57,084 bases of DNA from an uncultured Robiginitomaculum sp. (GCA_938010385.1 CALLVD010000008.1:1-57084), one strand, 5' to 3'. Positions 35,559-43,599 are shown, numbered from the stretch's first letter. Translations and numbers: made by a program. The notes: generated from the sequence alone by a model not told the origin.

Positions 35559-36574
35559 TCCGACGCTTCAGCGATTGCAGGGTCAGACGATCCGCCCTTG
35601 CCCATAACTTGATAACGAGGCTTAGGCGCGGCGTCGCTTTTAGGCGCCGGCCACCCCTCTCTCTGGCCGGTTCTGTCACCGTCTGTTTCTTCTGTCTGGT
35701 CATGGAAAAGATGAACCCGCGTGTCATAGGGCATATCAATGGCAGCCTCATCCAGCGCTTTTTTGACGGCGCGCACGACTTCAGAACGCTGTTTAACGAC
35801 ATTGCCCCGCTTGCTGTCCGTCCACCAACGCGCCCGCAACGTAACCCAGCTGGCCGCAAGGTCCCAAGCGAACACTTCCGGCGCAGGATCGTTTTCAACG
35901 CCATCAATTTTTCGCAACTCTTTCTCGATAATCTCGCAAGCCTCATCTATGTCATCGGCATAGCCGATTCCGATGTCATATTGCGAGCGGCGAAACTCGT
36001 TCCCCGTCTTTACCAAAACGGCATTGGTGTAGATATCACTGTTGGGGATGACAGCCCGTTGACCGTCATAAGTGTTGATAATCGTAGCCCTTGTTTCAAT
36101 TTTCCCGACAGTTCCCTCAAAGCCGTTCACAGCAATTTGATCACCGATTTCAAAGGGTTGACGGATTAAGATAAGCATTCCTGCCAGCCAGTTTTGCAAT
36201 ATATCCTTAAATGCAAATCCGATTGCCACGGAGCTGACGCCAAGGCCCGCAATTAAATCACCGGGATTTAATGTCGGGACAATGATTGTTGCAGCGACAA
36301 GCCCGCCAAGCAAAATAACGGCTGACTTTAAAAAGCCGCCCAACACTTCACCCAAATTACTGCGACCGCGAGACGTCGCTGCCCGGTTAACAGCTTTCTT
36401 GATAATTGCCGCAAGGATTATGAATATTATGAAGACAATTATTGCGACGACAATATTGGGCAGCGTTTTGACAAAACCGTCCAGCCATGAGTCGACTCGC
36501 TCCAACGCCAATGACGGGTTCAGATCAATTTCACCTGTTTTATCATCGATTTTAGCGGTTTCAGTATCAGACAT
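35555..36574 (-). CDS. Small-conductance mechanosensitive channel (MscS family)
   Basis: A 339-residue channel with N-terminal TM helices (about 35-115). The pore helix and beta-domain are of MscS type (SVAIGFAFKDILQNWLAGMLILIRQPFEIGDQIAVNGFEGTVGKIETRATII). It releases solutes on hypo-osmotic shock. An EcfG-like promoter (GGAAC-N16-CGTA, minus strand) lies about 24 bases upstream. Operon with DUF2254. Confidence 0.93.
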   Translation of the reverse strand: MSDTETAKIDDKTGEIDLNPSLALERVDSWLDGFVKTLPNIVVAIIVFIIFIILAAIIKKAVNRAATSRGRSNLGEVLGGFLKSAVILLGGLVAATIIVPTLNPGDLIAGLGVSSVAIGFAFKDILQNWLAGMLILIRQPFEIGDQIAVNGFEGTVGKIETRATIINTYDGQRAVIPNSDIYTNAVLVKTGNEFRRSQYDIGIGYADDIDEACEIIEKELRKIDGVENDPAPEVFAWDLAASWVTLRARWWTDSKRGNVVKQRSEVVRAVKKALDEAAIDMPYDTRVHLFHDQTEETDGDRTGQREGWPAPKSDAAPKPRYQVMGKGGSSDPAIAEASE

Positions 36575-36597
36575 TATTTCCCCTCGGTCGATGAGAA

Positions 36598-36622
36598 TAC
36601 GGGACAGGGCCGGAAAAGTTCC
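36598..36622 (-). promoter_or_regulatory. EcfG-like promoter (CGTA) for mscS operon
   Basis: Minus strand GGAAC (36622-36618), 16 bases, CGTA (36601-36598): one mismatch. It is back to back with a plus-strand site at 36646. Confidence 0.55.
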
Positions 36623-36645
36623 CGCTCTTTTTTATAAGCCTGAAA

Positions 36646-36670
36646 GGAACCAATAGGAGCGCCAAACATT
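36646..36670 (+). promoter_or_regulatory. EcfG-like promoter (CATT) for 36699 operon
   Basis: GGAAC, 16 bases, CATT: one mismatch in the -10. The start of the secreted-protein gene is 29 bases further on. The same CATT variant recurs at 50176. Confidence 0.5.
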
Positions 36671-36698
36671 TATTCTCCGAGACCAAAGGAAAAATGAA

Positions 36699-37172
36699 AT
36701 GCTCAAACTCTTACTCTGTACCGCGATTATTTCGCCCTGTTTCATAATCCCTCTGTCGAAAATTTCGGCAAATACTTCGCTTACATCATATACTGCACCG
36801 AGCTTTGAGGACGTTTTTGTAGAGCCGGAGTTGCAGCGTCTTGAAAATTGTCAGTCGGCAAAGCTGGATGTGTTTTTTCACGACGAATATGTCACGCTGC
36901 ACACAGCAGAGTATCTTGCTCAGGCCGTTAAGCTTGTAAAGTCCTGTGATAATGCTGATTACGTCATCAACCCCATTGTTCCGGAGTTACAGATCGGCGT
37001 GACAACCGACCTCTTAGAGGCTCAGGTGCAAGAGCTATCGCTTATTCTCAAAGCGCATGGTATAGAGTCGCGCATAGCTGACCCTCAAATCCAAACGGAA
37101 TTTAACAGCCTGTCTGTCAATGGCAGAACTGCAATTCTGTCGATAGCAATTAGTGAGGGTAACAGCGCGTAA
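36699..37172 (+). CDS. Exported protein, distant OmpA-like fold?
   Basis: A 157-residue protein with a signal peptide (about 1-25). The pattern CQSAKLDVFFHDEYVTLHTAEYLAQAVKLVKSC, then later QVQELSLILKAHGI, resembles the beta-alpha-beta layout of OmpA C-terminal domains, with two Cys flanking a helix. The peptidoglycan-binding Asp/Arg motif is missing. Function is unknown. Twelve bases separate it from the Crp-type regulator, so they form an operon behind an EcfG-like promoter. Confidence 0.65.
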   Translation: MLKLLLCTAIISPCFIIPLSKISANTSLTSYTAPSFEDVFVEPELQRLENCQSAKLDVFFHDEYVTLHTAEYLAQAVKLVKSCDNADYVINPIVPELQIGVTTDLLEAQVQELSLILKAHGIESRIADPQIQTEFNSLSVNGRTAILSIAISEGNSA

Positions 37173-37184
37173 GCGAGGTTAGCA

Positions 37185-37907
37185 ATGAAAACATTGATGA
37201 AGCGCGTCGGACACTATGTTGACCTGATTGATGATGAGTTTGAAAATTTATCACAGCTCCCCCACCGTATGGAAACACGCCGTCCCGGTGAGGAAATCGT
37301 TGCCGTCGGCGATACGATTGACTTTGTCTTCGTCATCGAGTCCGGCTGGGCAATTCGCTACCGCATACTTGATGACGGCCGCAGGCAAATCCTGAATTTT
37401 ATGCTGCCGGGCGCATGCTTTGACATGATGTCCATGGCCTATGCAAAATCCGATCATGCCGTCAGTGCTGCAACAGAGGTAACGCTGCGCCGTATTAAAT
37501 CGTCAGATTTCCTCAGAGCCATATCCACACGGCCCAAGCTCGCTACGGCATTTTGGTGGGTTGCCATTCAGGAAGAAGCTATCCTCAGAGAGCAAATTAT
37601 CAGAATTGGTCGCCGCTCTGCAAAAGAGCGGGTAGCCCATTTACTGCTTGAGCTTAATCGCCGTATTGCAGCCGTTGAAGGCCGTTTGACCGATATGATT
37701 GACCTGCCTTTTCCTCAGGCTCTATTCGCCGATGCGCTGGGCCTGTCTATCGTACATGTCTCAAGAACACTGACAAAGCTGAAAACCGAAGGGTATATAA
37801 AAACCGTATCGCAGGGCATTCAAATTCTGGAGCGCGATAAAATGGCTGAAATGTGCGACTTTGACAGCCGCTATTTGCACTTGGAACGCCTAAAACTTAC
37901 GGACTAA
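37185..37907 (+). CDS. Crp/Fnr-family transcription regulator
   Basis: A 240-residue regulator. A cyclic-nucleotide-binding-type beta-roll (about 20-130) and a C-helix precede an HTH_Crp domain (PFPQALFADALGLSIVHVSRTLTKLKTEGYI, about 175-205). There is no N-terminal Cys cluster, so it is not a classic Fnr, and the cAMP-contact RxS pattern is not evident. It may sense another signal. It is transcribed with the exported protein upstream, and its end overlaps the converging hypothetical gene by 4 bases. Confidence 0.88.
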   Translation: MKTLMKRVGHYVDLIDDEFENLSQLPHRMETRRPGEEIVAVGDTIDFVFVIESGWAIRYRILDDGRRQILNFMLPGACFDMMSMAYAKSDHAVSAATEVTLRRIKSSDFLRAISTRPKLATAFWWVAIQEEAILREQIIRIGRRSAKERVAHLLLELNRRIAAVEGRLTDMIDLPFPQALFADALGLSIVHVSRTLTKLKTEGYIKTVSQGIQILERDKMAEMCDFDSRYLHLERLKLTD

Positions 37908-38326
37908 ATCTTCAATGATGTGGATTTAATCGCAGTCATTGCCAGTTCTGCGGCCTTCAGATGATGGTTAAGCAGATCTTCCGTCAGTGTATCGTTGACA
38001 CAGGATAGGCAGTCCTGAAGGGCGTGGTGGAAACCCGTTTCCTGCTCAAGATGATCTCCCGGAGAAATCTGCTGTGGCATATCCCTGCAATCATTTGCCG
38101 GATCTGTCTCAGGTTTTTTCAAATCTATACCATGATTGGCAAGAATGGCGTCCACGGCGCCAATGAAAGACTGCTTTTGCGCCATAGCCCTGCCGATCCG
38201 CTCGCGATCAGTACAGGCTCCCATGTCGTCATAGAGACAATTGTAAAACCACAAATTATCCAGAGCAACGCTGCGGCAGGTTTTAAGCCTGCCGAGCGTT
38301 TGCTTATCCAGATTGGCATCAGTCAC
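37904..38326 (-). CDS. Hypothetical helical protein downstream of phyR
   Basis: A 140-residue soluble protein, not recognised. It is mostly helical and rich in His and Cys (FYNCLYDDMGAC, ETGFHHALQDCLSC, LLNHHLKAAELA), which could suit a four-helix bundle or a metal-binding fold. It begins 10 bases after phyR and is on the same strand, so it is very probably part of the phyR transcript and of the general stress response. Confidence 0.65.
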   Translation of the reverse strand: MTDANLDKQTLGRLKTCRSVALDNLWFYNCLYDDMGACTDRERIGRAMAQKQSFIGAVDAILANHGIDLKKPETDPANDCRDMPQQISPGDHLEQETGFHHALQDCLSCVNDTLTEDLLNHHLKAAELAMTAIKSTSLKI

Positions 38327-38336
38327 CTGTCAGTTA

Positions 38337-39107
38337 TCAGGCGTTAGAGAAAAACAGAGCTTGGCTGATGGCAGCTTTTACATTCGCCGGCTTAAACGGT
38401 TTGGATATAAGATAAGCGGGCTCGGGCTTGTCCCCGGTCAGCAAGCGCTCCGGAAAGGCTGTAATGAAAATCACCGGAACGTCATAGGATTTTAAAATCT
38501 CATCGACGGCCTCAATGCCGGAGCTGCCGTCAGCAAGTTGCACATCGGCGAGGACTAAGCCCGGCTTTTTATCTGCCGCTGCGTTCACGGCATCTGTGTG
38601 CGTGGCAGCAATACCGTCAATCGTATGCCCAAGGTCTTCAACCAATCCCTCAATATCGGCCGCAATAATCGGCTCATCTTCGATAATCAGGACATTTGTG
38701 CGCAGTTGCTTCTCAATGTCGGCTTCCGCTTCAGCGAGAAGCGCAGACGCTTTTTCCTGATCAACATTCATCACTCCTGATATATCTTCAATCGACATGC
38801 CTTCCAATGAATTGAGCAGGAAAGCTTGGCGCGATAATGGCGTAAGCCTACGGACGCGGTCGGCAGCCGTCAGCTCGTCGCCCAAATCAGCCTCAAGTTT
38901 AGCGCCGGTGGCGTTCCAAATCGCCAAAAACATGCGATATAATGAAACTTTTGGCGGATGATCCTCGCTCACATCAGCCTCGCCGGCGACCAGCGCCTCC
39001 AAGGCTGTGCGGACATAACGGTCACCCTCAGACTGTGACCCCGTCAGAGCGCGTGAAAATCGGCGAAGATAGGGTAAATGAGGGGCAAAAGTTTCAACGA
39101 GGCTCAC
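38337..39107 (-). CDS. phyR: PhyR, anti-anti-sigma response regulator
   Basis: A 256-residue two-domain protein. The N-terminal half is sigma-factor-like (sigma2 and sigma4 regions, about 1-130; PLSRQAFLLNSLEGMSIEDIS). The C-terminal receiver (137-256) has acidic residues in IIEDEP, phospho-acceptor Asp188 (VLADVQL) and KPF. When phosphorylated it binds NepR and frees the sigma factor EcfG. It is divergent from nepR-ecfG, the usual layout. The shared region contains a minus-strand EcfG-like promoter (CGTA -10), consistent with autoregulation. Confidence 0.95.
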   Translation of the reverse strand: MSLVETFAPHLPYLRRFSRALTGSQSEGDRYVRTALEALVAGEADVSEDHPPKVSLYRMFLAIWNATGAKLEADLGDELTAADRVRRLTPLSRQAFLLNSLEGMSIEDISGVMNVDQEKASALLAEAEADIEKQLRTNVLIIEDEPIIAADIEGLVEDLGHTIDGIAATHTDAVNAAADKKPGLVLADVQLADGSSGIEAVDEILKSYDVPVIFITAFPERLLTGDKPEPAYLISKPFKPANVKAAISQALFFSNA

Positions 39108-39129
39108 AGTAAAATCCTTTATTATTGCG

Positions 39130-39154
39130 GGAACGATTGTTCCGATACGCCGTT
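39130..39154 (+). promoter_or_regulatory. EcfG promoter 1 (distal) for nepR-ecfG
   Basis: GGAAC, 16 bases, CGTT: an exact consensus match. The -35 box lies in the palindrome GGAAC-GATT-GTTCC (39130-39143). Confidence 0.8.
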
Positions 39155-39189
39155 TATATTACGACAGCAAATTTATTGTTCAAAATCTT

Positions 39190-39214
39190 TACGCGCGCGG
39201 AACCTTTTAGTTCC
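39190..39214 (-). promoter_or_regulatory. EcfG-like promoter for phyR
   Basis: Minus strand GGAAC (39214-39210), 16 bases, CGTA (39193-39190): one mismatch. It interleaves with the proximal nepR promoter, since both -35 boxes form one palindrome. Confidence 0.6.
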
Positions 39215-39223
39215 GGCTGCGTT
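39199..39223 (+). promoter_or_regulatory. EcfG promoter 2 (proximal) for nepR-ecfG
   Basis: GGAAC, 16 bases, CGTT: a second exact match, 35 bases before nepR. The -35 box is part of GGAAC-CTTTTA-GTTCC (39199-39214). Confidence 0.85.
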
Positions 39224-39257
39224 CAATATTTTTGCGGGGACACAAAAAGGCCATAGA

Positions 39258-39440
39258 ATGACTGATAAACGCGCTACTCACAAACGGAGGCGTACGGACG
39301 CCGGAGATACATTCTCCAAAGAGGACTTGCCGGATAAAATCGGCAAGAACTTACGCCAATTGTACGATGATGTGCTTAATGAGCCGGTTCCGGATGATTT
39401 CCTGAGCCTTTTGTCTCAAGCTGACGCAAAGTCTGAGTGA
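39258..39440 (+). CDS. nepR: NepR, anti-sigma factor of EcfG
   Basis: A 60-residue protein carried inside the longer track ORF 39078-39440. The core IGKNLRQLYDDVLNEPVPDDFLSLLSQ is the NepR signature, forming the two helices that clamp EcfG or PhyR. The true start is ATG 39258, with AAAAAGG 7 bases upstream. The longer frame would begin in the promoter region. It sits between phyR and ecfG and overlaps the alternative GTG start of ecfG. Confidence 0.93.
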   Translation: MTDKRATHKRRRTDAGDTFSKEDLPDKIGKNLRQLYDDVLNEPVPDDFLSLLSQADAKSE

Positions 39441-39451
39441 GGTCGGATGAC

Positions 39452-40102
39452 ATGTTACAGGAAAGCCGTACGATGACCGCACCCCATGAGGACGCAAGCG
39501 CGTCTGAAAGCGCCGCGCAGGACACGCCCGAATTTGATGAGGCCGCTTTCAAGAAGGACCTCACCGACTTGATTCCGCATTTGCGAGCGTTTTCACGCTC
39601 TCTGTGCGGAAACGCTACGCTGGCGGATGACGTCGCTCAAGACGCCCTGCTAAAAGCCTGGAATGCCCGCGAGCGCTTTATACCGGGGTCAAACCTGAAA
39701 GCCTGGACGTTTACGATTTTACGTAATCAGTTCTATTCGATTAAACGCCGGTCCTGGCGGGCGACATCTCTGGCGCCGGATGTGGCCGAGCAAACAATCG
39801 TTGCGGCGTCTGATGCAGAGCAGTCCATGCACTTGGTTGATCTGCGCCGCGGTTTGGACATGCTCCAGGCTGACCAACGTGAAGCTATTATTTTGGTCGG
39901 TGCGTCAGGATTATCCTACGAAGAAGCCGCCGAAATTTGCGATTGCGCCGTTGGCACAATCAAAAGTCGCGTCAGTCGGGCCAGAAAAGCGCTGGAGACG
40001 ATTATGACTTCCGGTAAATTTGACGGCAAGGGTGATGACGTTCGGGCGCTTGACGCTATGGATGCAATTTTAGACGAAGCAGACGCGCTCTCACGCGGTT
40101 AA
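39452..40102 (+). CDS. ecfG: EcfG, general stress ECF sigma factor
   Basis: About 216 residues, ECF15-type. Region 2 (HLRAFSRSLCGNATLADDVAQDALLKAWNARERF, then LKAWTFTILRNQFYSIKRR) and region 4 (LQADQREAIILVGASGLSYEEAAEICDCAVGTIKSRVSRARKAL) are complete. It directs RNA polymerase to GGAAC-N16/17-CGTT promoters. Start alternatives are GTG 39437 (overlaps the nepR stop, poor Shine-Dalgarno), ATG 39452 (GAGG upstream) and ATG 39473 (AGGAAAG upstream). The 39452 start is chosen, with modest confidence. It is co-transcribed with nepR. Confidence 0.93.
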   Translation: MLQESRTMTAPHEDASASESAAQDTPEFDEAAFKKDLTDLIPHLRAFSRSLCGNATLADDVAQDALLKAWNARERFIPGSNLKAWTFTILRNQFYSIKRRSWRATSLAPDVAEQTIVAASDAEQSMHLVDLRRGLDMLQADQREAIILVGASGLSYEEAAEICDCAVGTIKSRVSRARKALETIMTSGKFDGKGDDVRALDAMDAILDEADALSRG

Positions 40103-40132
40103 ACGTCTCTCTTATTTTCAGGCCGGATATCC

Positions 40133-41785
40133 ATGAAGGATTTGAGAGTCAGACTTGGTTTCATTTTAGCGTTGGCACTCATGCCATTGTTGATATTTTC
40201 TGTTTCGAAATCATACTCTGACTTCAATCGTGACAGAACCTTATTGCGCAGCAATACAGATTTAACCGCCCGAATGGCTCTGACTGAAATCGTCAGCAGC
40301 TTTGAAGTGACGCGCTCCTTATTAAAATTCAAATCGACCCTTTTGCCTCAAGAGGATTGCAGCAGTGATTTGCAGCGACTTACGAGCGAGTATCCCCAGT
40401 TTTATAACCTTGTGCAAGCAGACAGCATAACAGGGCAAATAATATGCTCGGCAAAACCGGTCAAAAGTGACCGGATTGACTTCAAGTCTTTCTCGGACTC
40501 CGTCTCGCCTAAGCAGCCTTTCCATACTGAAATCATTGACGGAACAAGCGCTGACGGCGAGCCTGGAAAAGTGCTGATTACGGTTTATGCCGATTTTAAC
40601 AATGACAAAATTACCGGATATTACGCAGCGGTGGAGGATATAAATTATTTCCCGGCGCTCTTAAAGAAGTCCAAGATATCTGATCAAAATGAGCTGGCTC
40701 TTATCGATGGCAACGCAGGAAAATTAGCGGGGGATTTAAGTGAAGCCAATTTTGAGGGATTGAAAGAGGCCTTTAAAGCCCGGTCTATGGACGACAATCG
40801 GTCATATTACGACGCAGAAGGCCGCCCTATTCTCATTCTCTCAACGCCGGCAGATAACATCTATCTCGCCGTCGCAAGCCGTAACGGCAGTAACGAAAAT
40901 TTGCAGACGTTCAACCCGTTCACCTATGCCGCCCTGCCCGTCTTTGCCTGGCTTTTCGGCTTTGCCGCAATCTGGCTGTCGACAGATCAGCTTATCTTGA
41001 TCCACCTTCGCAGGATGCGCGCTGCCACAATGCGGTTTGCAAATGGCGACCGAAAGGTTCGCGTCGGCCCGCTCAACAACGCCCCCGATTCTATTCGCGC
41101 TTTGGGGAGTAATTTTGATAAGATGGCCGACCGCATCGCCGAGCGCGAAGCGATTATCAGCGACTCCCTTGATGAGAAAGAAGCGCTCCTGCGCGAAATT
41201 CATCACAGGGTGAAAAACAACCTTCAGATTATTATCTCACTGCTGAACATGCAGGAACGCAAGCTGACCGATAAAGACGGCTTGGCAGCCATTACCGATA
41301 CGCGCAGCCGGATTAATGCAATCGCTTTGGTTCACAGAGGTCTGTATGAGAGCGCTGATTTGCGCGTCGTTGATATGCAAAAGTTCTTAGATCGCTTACT
41401 GCCCGAATTGACCATCGCCTTAGGATTGGAAGAAAAAGACATTACGGTTACCAGCCTGGCGCAATGCGAACCGATGGAAGCCGACACAGCAACGCCTGTG
41501 GCTCTGTTTGTCGTCGAAGCCCTGACAAATGCCACAAAACACGGCGTGAGCCGCGGCGGCAAAGTGGCTATAAACATTCTGCAAGACGGAAAAGAGGCCA
41601 CGGTTTCGATCGCCGATGACGGAAAAACTGTCACAGATATCAACGCTATGGGCAATGGCACCGGCATGAAATTAATGCGGGGTTTTGCCCGCCAACTGGG
41701 TGGCAGTCTGGGCAAACGCGTTGATGAAAACGGCTATGAAGTCTCAATAAAATTTTCGCCGCGATCCGCAAAGAAACTTGTTTGA
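40133..41785 (+). CDS. PhyK-like HisKA_2 sensor kinase
   Basis: A 550-residue inner-membrane kinase. TM helices at about 8-25 and 264-285 bracket a periplasmic Cache-like sensor domain. A HAMP linker (about 286-340) precedes a HisKA_2 domain with EIHHRVKNNLQIIISLLNMQ (His357/358), an N-box VEALTNATKHG and a G-box region NGTGMKLMRGFARQLGG. It lies 30 bases after ecfG on the same strand. This is the usual place of PhyK/PhyP-type kinases that phosphorylate PhyR. Confidence 0.92.
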   Translation: MKDLRVRLGFILALALMPLLIFSVSKSYSDFNRDRTLLRSNTDLTARMALTEIVSSFEVTRSLLKFKSTLLPQEDCSSDLQRLTSEYPQFYNLVQADSITGQIICSAKPVKSDRIDFKSFSDSVSPKQPFHTEIIDGTSADGEPGKVLITVYADFNNDKITGYYAAVEDINYFPALLKKSKISDQNELALIDGNAGKLAGDLSEANFEGLKEAFKARSMDDNRSYYDAEGRPILILSTPADNIYLAVASRNGSNENLQTFNPFTYAALPVFAWLFGFAAIWLSTDQLILIHLRRMRAATMRFANGDRKVRVGPLNNAPDSIRALGSNFDKMADRIAEREAIISDSLDEKEALLREIHHRVKNNLQIIISLLNMQERKLTDKDGLAAITDTRSRINAIALVHRGLYESADLRVVDMQKFLDRLLPELTIALGLEEKDITVTSLAQCEPMEADTATPVALFVVEALTNATKHGVSRGGKVAINILQDGKEATVSIADDGKTVTDINAMGNGTGMKLMRGFARQLGGSLGKRVDENGYEVSIKFSPRSAKKLV

Positions 41786-41799
41786 CGCCGGCCCGGCGG

Positions 41800-41824
41800 G
41801 GAACCTTCTGCTGTCTCTTCCGTT
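41800..41824 (+). promoter_or_regulatory. EcfG promoter, exact, for DUF883-like operon
   Basis: GGAAC, 16 bases, CGTT: exact. It lies 15 bases past the kinase stop and 57 bases before the next ATG. Confidence 0.8.
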
Positions 41825-41881
41825 AGTTAGGTTCAAGCGCTTCAATACTGACGCGCTATACCAATTTAGAGGAGACCTATT

Positions 41882-42178
41882 ATGGCGACCCAAAAGAAAA
41901 ATGTTATCGACCTTAATCCGGACATAAACAAACAGATCGAAACATTGCGCGCCGATATCGCTTTGCTCACAAAAACCGTAAAGACTCAGGCTACCCAAAC
42001 GGCCAAGGCCAAAGCGTCTAAAGTTACAGAGACAGCCACCGTTAAAGCGGCTGAAACCAAGGCAAAATATGACGAGCTGGCAAGCACAGCTGAAAAGTCA
42101 ATTAAAGAAAACCCGCTGTCTGCCGTCGCAATCGCGGCCGTAGCCGGTATGTTTATCGGCCTCTTGTCTCGCCGTTAG
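41882..42178 (+). CDS. YqjD/ElaB-like (DUF883) membrane-anchored protein
   Basis: A 98-residue protein. A Lys/Ala/Thr-rich coiled coil (about 20-70) is followed by KSIKENPLSAVAIAAVAGMFIGLLSRR, the C-terminal single TM helix with a terminal Arg pair typical of YqjD/ElaB/YgaM proteins. Relatives anchor to the inner membrane and some bind ribosomes in stationary phase. GGAGAC lies upstream of the ATG. It heads a three-gene membrane operon behind an exact EcfG promoter. Confidence 0.82.
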   Translation: MATQKKNVIDLNPDINKQIETLRADIALLTKTVKTQATQTAKAKASKVTETATVKAAETKAKYDELASTAEKSIKENPLSAVAIAAVAGMFIGLLSRR

Positions 42179-42187
42179 GCCCGCTTA

Positions 42188-42619
42188 ATGTTGAAGTTTC
42201 TCCTCGCTGCAGCACCCTATGTTCTGAAAGCGCCTAATAAATCTTCGCAAAAGCAGATTGCACGCAGCTTCACAGCTCTTATGCTTTTCGCTTTAAGCGC
42301 CATTATGATTACGGCAGCAAGCTTTATTTATATTGCGTCTGTTTACGGCGCAGCTATAGGCCTTTTGGTTGTTGCCGCCATATGTCTGTTGGGCGGACTT
42401 GCGCTGCAATGGAAGGCTAAATCGGCCAACCGCGCAGTCGTGCAAGACACGGTTTTAACGGAGACATCAGACCCGCTTGCCGCCTATGTACCGGACACAA
42501 TTTTGCAAGATCCGAATGTGTCCAAAGTCATCGGCCAAATCAAGGCGAACCCTTTAACAGCCGGATTGGCAGCAGCCACAATAGGCATGCTGCTTACACG
42601 CGAAATAATGAAAGACTAA
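42188..42619 (+). CDS. Phage-holin-superfamily-like membrane protein (DUF1469 type)
   Basis: A 143-residue protein with two adjacent TM helices (about 30-52 and 56-76), then a polar region and a further hydrophobic segment with NPLTAGLAAATIGMLLTREIM. It resembles the YqjE-like, putative-actinobacterial-holin-X family that commonly follows YqjD-type genes. It is not evidence of a prophage. It starts 9 bases after the DUF883-like gene. Function is unknown, probably envelope stress. Confidence 0.72.
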   Translation: MLKFLLAAAPYVLKAPNKSSQKQIARSFTALMLFALSAIMITAASFIYIASVYGAAIGLLVVAAICLLGGLALQWKAKSANRAVVQDTVLTETSDPLAAYVPDTILQDPNVSKVIGQIKANPLTAGLAAATIGMLLTREIMKD

Positions 42620-42621
42620 TT

Positions 42622-42774
42622 ATGACAGACGTTCATACAAATAACGACCCCGCTAAATTAACCCCGCGCGAAGCCAGATCGGCGACGCCCGTGAAAGGCA
42701 TGCCCTATGTATTGAGCATTTCAATAACCGCCGTTATCGTTCTTGCCGTCATCGGACTGGCGATTTATCTTTAA
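42622..42774 (+). CDS. Small C-tail-anchored membrane protein (50 aa)
   Basis: A short ORF absent from the track, two bases after the previous stop. It has a polar N-terminus (MTDVHTNNDPAKLTPREARS) and one C-terminal TM helix (about 29-50) ending in IYL. It is the third gene of the operon and is followed by a strong terminator. Function is unknown. The tight spacing and the terminator directly after its stop support it as a real gene. Confidence 0.65.
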   Translation: MTDVHTNNDPAKLTPREARSATPVKGMPYVLSISITAVIVLAVIGLAIYL

Positions 42775-42808
42775 TCGCAGTCTACGCTGTAGAATAATGC
42801 TAATTCAG

Positions 42809-42834
42809 AGCCGCCCGATATGGGCGGCTTTTTT
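42809..42834. terminator. Intrinsic terminator after small membrane operon
   Basis: AGCCGCCC-GATAT-GGGCGGCT followed by TTTTT. It ends the plus-strand operon and may also serve the converging EEP gene. Confidence 0.85.
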
Positions 42835-43564
42835 AATATAAAAGTCGGGACGTCACCGGCAAATGATCAGAGTATCCTGCGCGCTCGACTGCGATGTCCT
42901 GAACGCTGAAATGCTTGGAAACGAGTATGTGATCGAGGTCTTTACGCGGATTCCAGCTCGGATATGTCTTGTCAGCCGGGGTCGTCAGACGCTTCATCTC
43001 CAATAAAGATGCCAGCGCAGACAGGGGGAGCGAGGACGCGCCGCAGTTAAAATCACCGGTGATGATGACCGGCTGATCCTTCGGGGCATGCTCTGCCAAA
43101 TATTCGACCTGCATAATTTGATCGGCCCGGCCCAAACTTAGATGCACATTCAGAACATAGAAGGGCTTGGGCGCCTCAATTTTTGCCAAGATAGCCCCGC
43201 GCCCCGCCCGTTTCCCGGGCAGCTTTAAGTCGCAAATATCCGACTGCGGATATTTTGAAAGAATAGCATTGCCATGCCGTGAAATATTACCGACCTTCCG
43301 ATTTTCCTGAACTGATGCAAACCCATAATCTGAACTGAGTAAAATTTCGTCCACCTGAGATTTAAACCCGGAACGGCGGCCGCCTAAGTCAACTTCCTGC
43401 AAGCACGCCACATCATAATTTGATATCACGCCGGAGATATTTTGCAGCGTTTTCATTTTAGATTTAGAATGAAAGAGTTGCAGCCTTGCCTGAGTCACAT
43501 ACTGGCTATAGGCCTTCGTGCCGATTGCGGCTTGAATATTATAGGTGATAAGTTTCAACGGCAT
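42833..43564 (-). CDS. Endonuclease/exonuclease/phosphatase family protein
   Basis: About 243 residues. EEP-fold motifs are LKLITYNIQAAIG, VACLQEVDLG, GNAILSKYP, FYVLNVHLSLG, VIITGDFNCG, DHILVSKHF and GYSDHLPVTSRL. Members cleave phosphodiesters in nucleic acids or lipid headgroups. It is divergent from cardiolipin synthase, which hints at a lipid role. The track start 43606 lies inside the divergent promoter. Met 43564 (MPLKLITYNIQ) begins at the family's first strand. It has no Shine-Dalgarno and may be translated from a leaderless mRNA. Confidence 0.87.
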   Translation of the reverse strand: MPLKLITYNIQAAIGTKAYSQYVTQARLQLFHSKSKMKTLQNISGVISNYDVACLQEVDLGGRRSGFKSQVDEILLSSDYGFASVQENRKVGNISRHGNAILSKYPQSDICDLKLPGKRAGRGAILAKIEAPKPFYVLNVHLSLGRADQIMQVEYLAEHAPKDQPVIITGDFNCGASSLPLSALASLLEMKRLTTPADKTYPSWNPRKDLDHILVSKHFSVQDIAVERAGYSDHLPVTSRLLY

Positions 43565-43573
43565 CGCAATCTT

Positions 43574-43599
43574 AACGTCAAGGCGGAACACAAAGTTCC
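43574..43599 (-). promoter_or_regulatory. EcfG promoter, exact (N17), for EEP gene
   Basis: Minus strand GGAAC (43599-43595), 17 bases, CGTT (43577-43574). The predicted start of transcription is within a few bases of ATG 43564. Confidence 0.72.

Noticed and set aside
42188-42619. Prophage signal from a holin-like protein
   Set aside because: No other phage genes, integrase or att sites; this family is a chromosomal partner of YqjD-type proteins.
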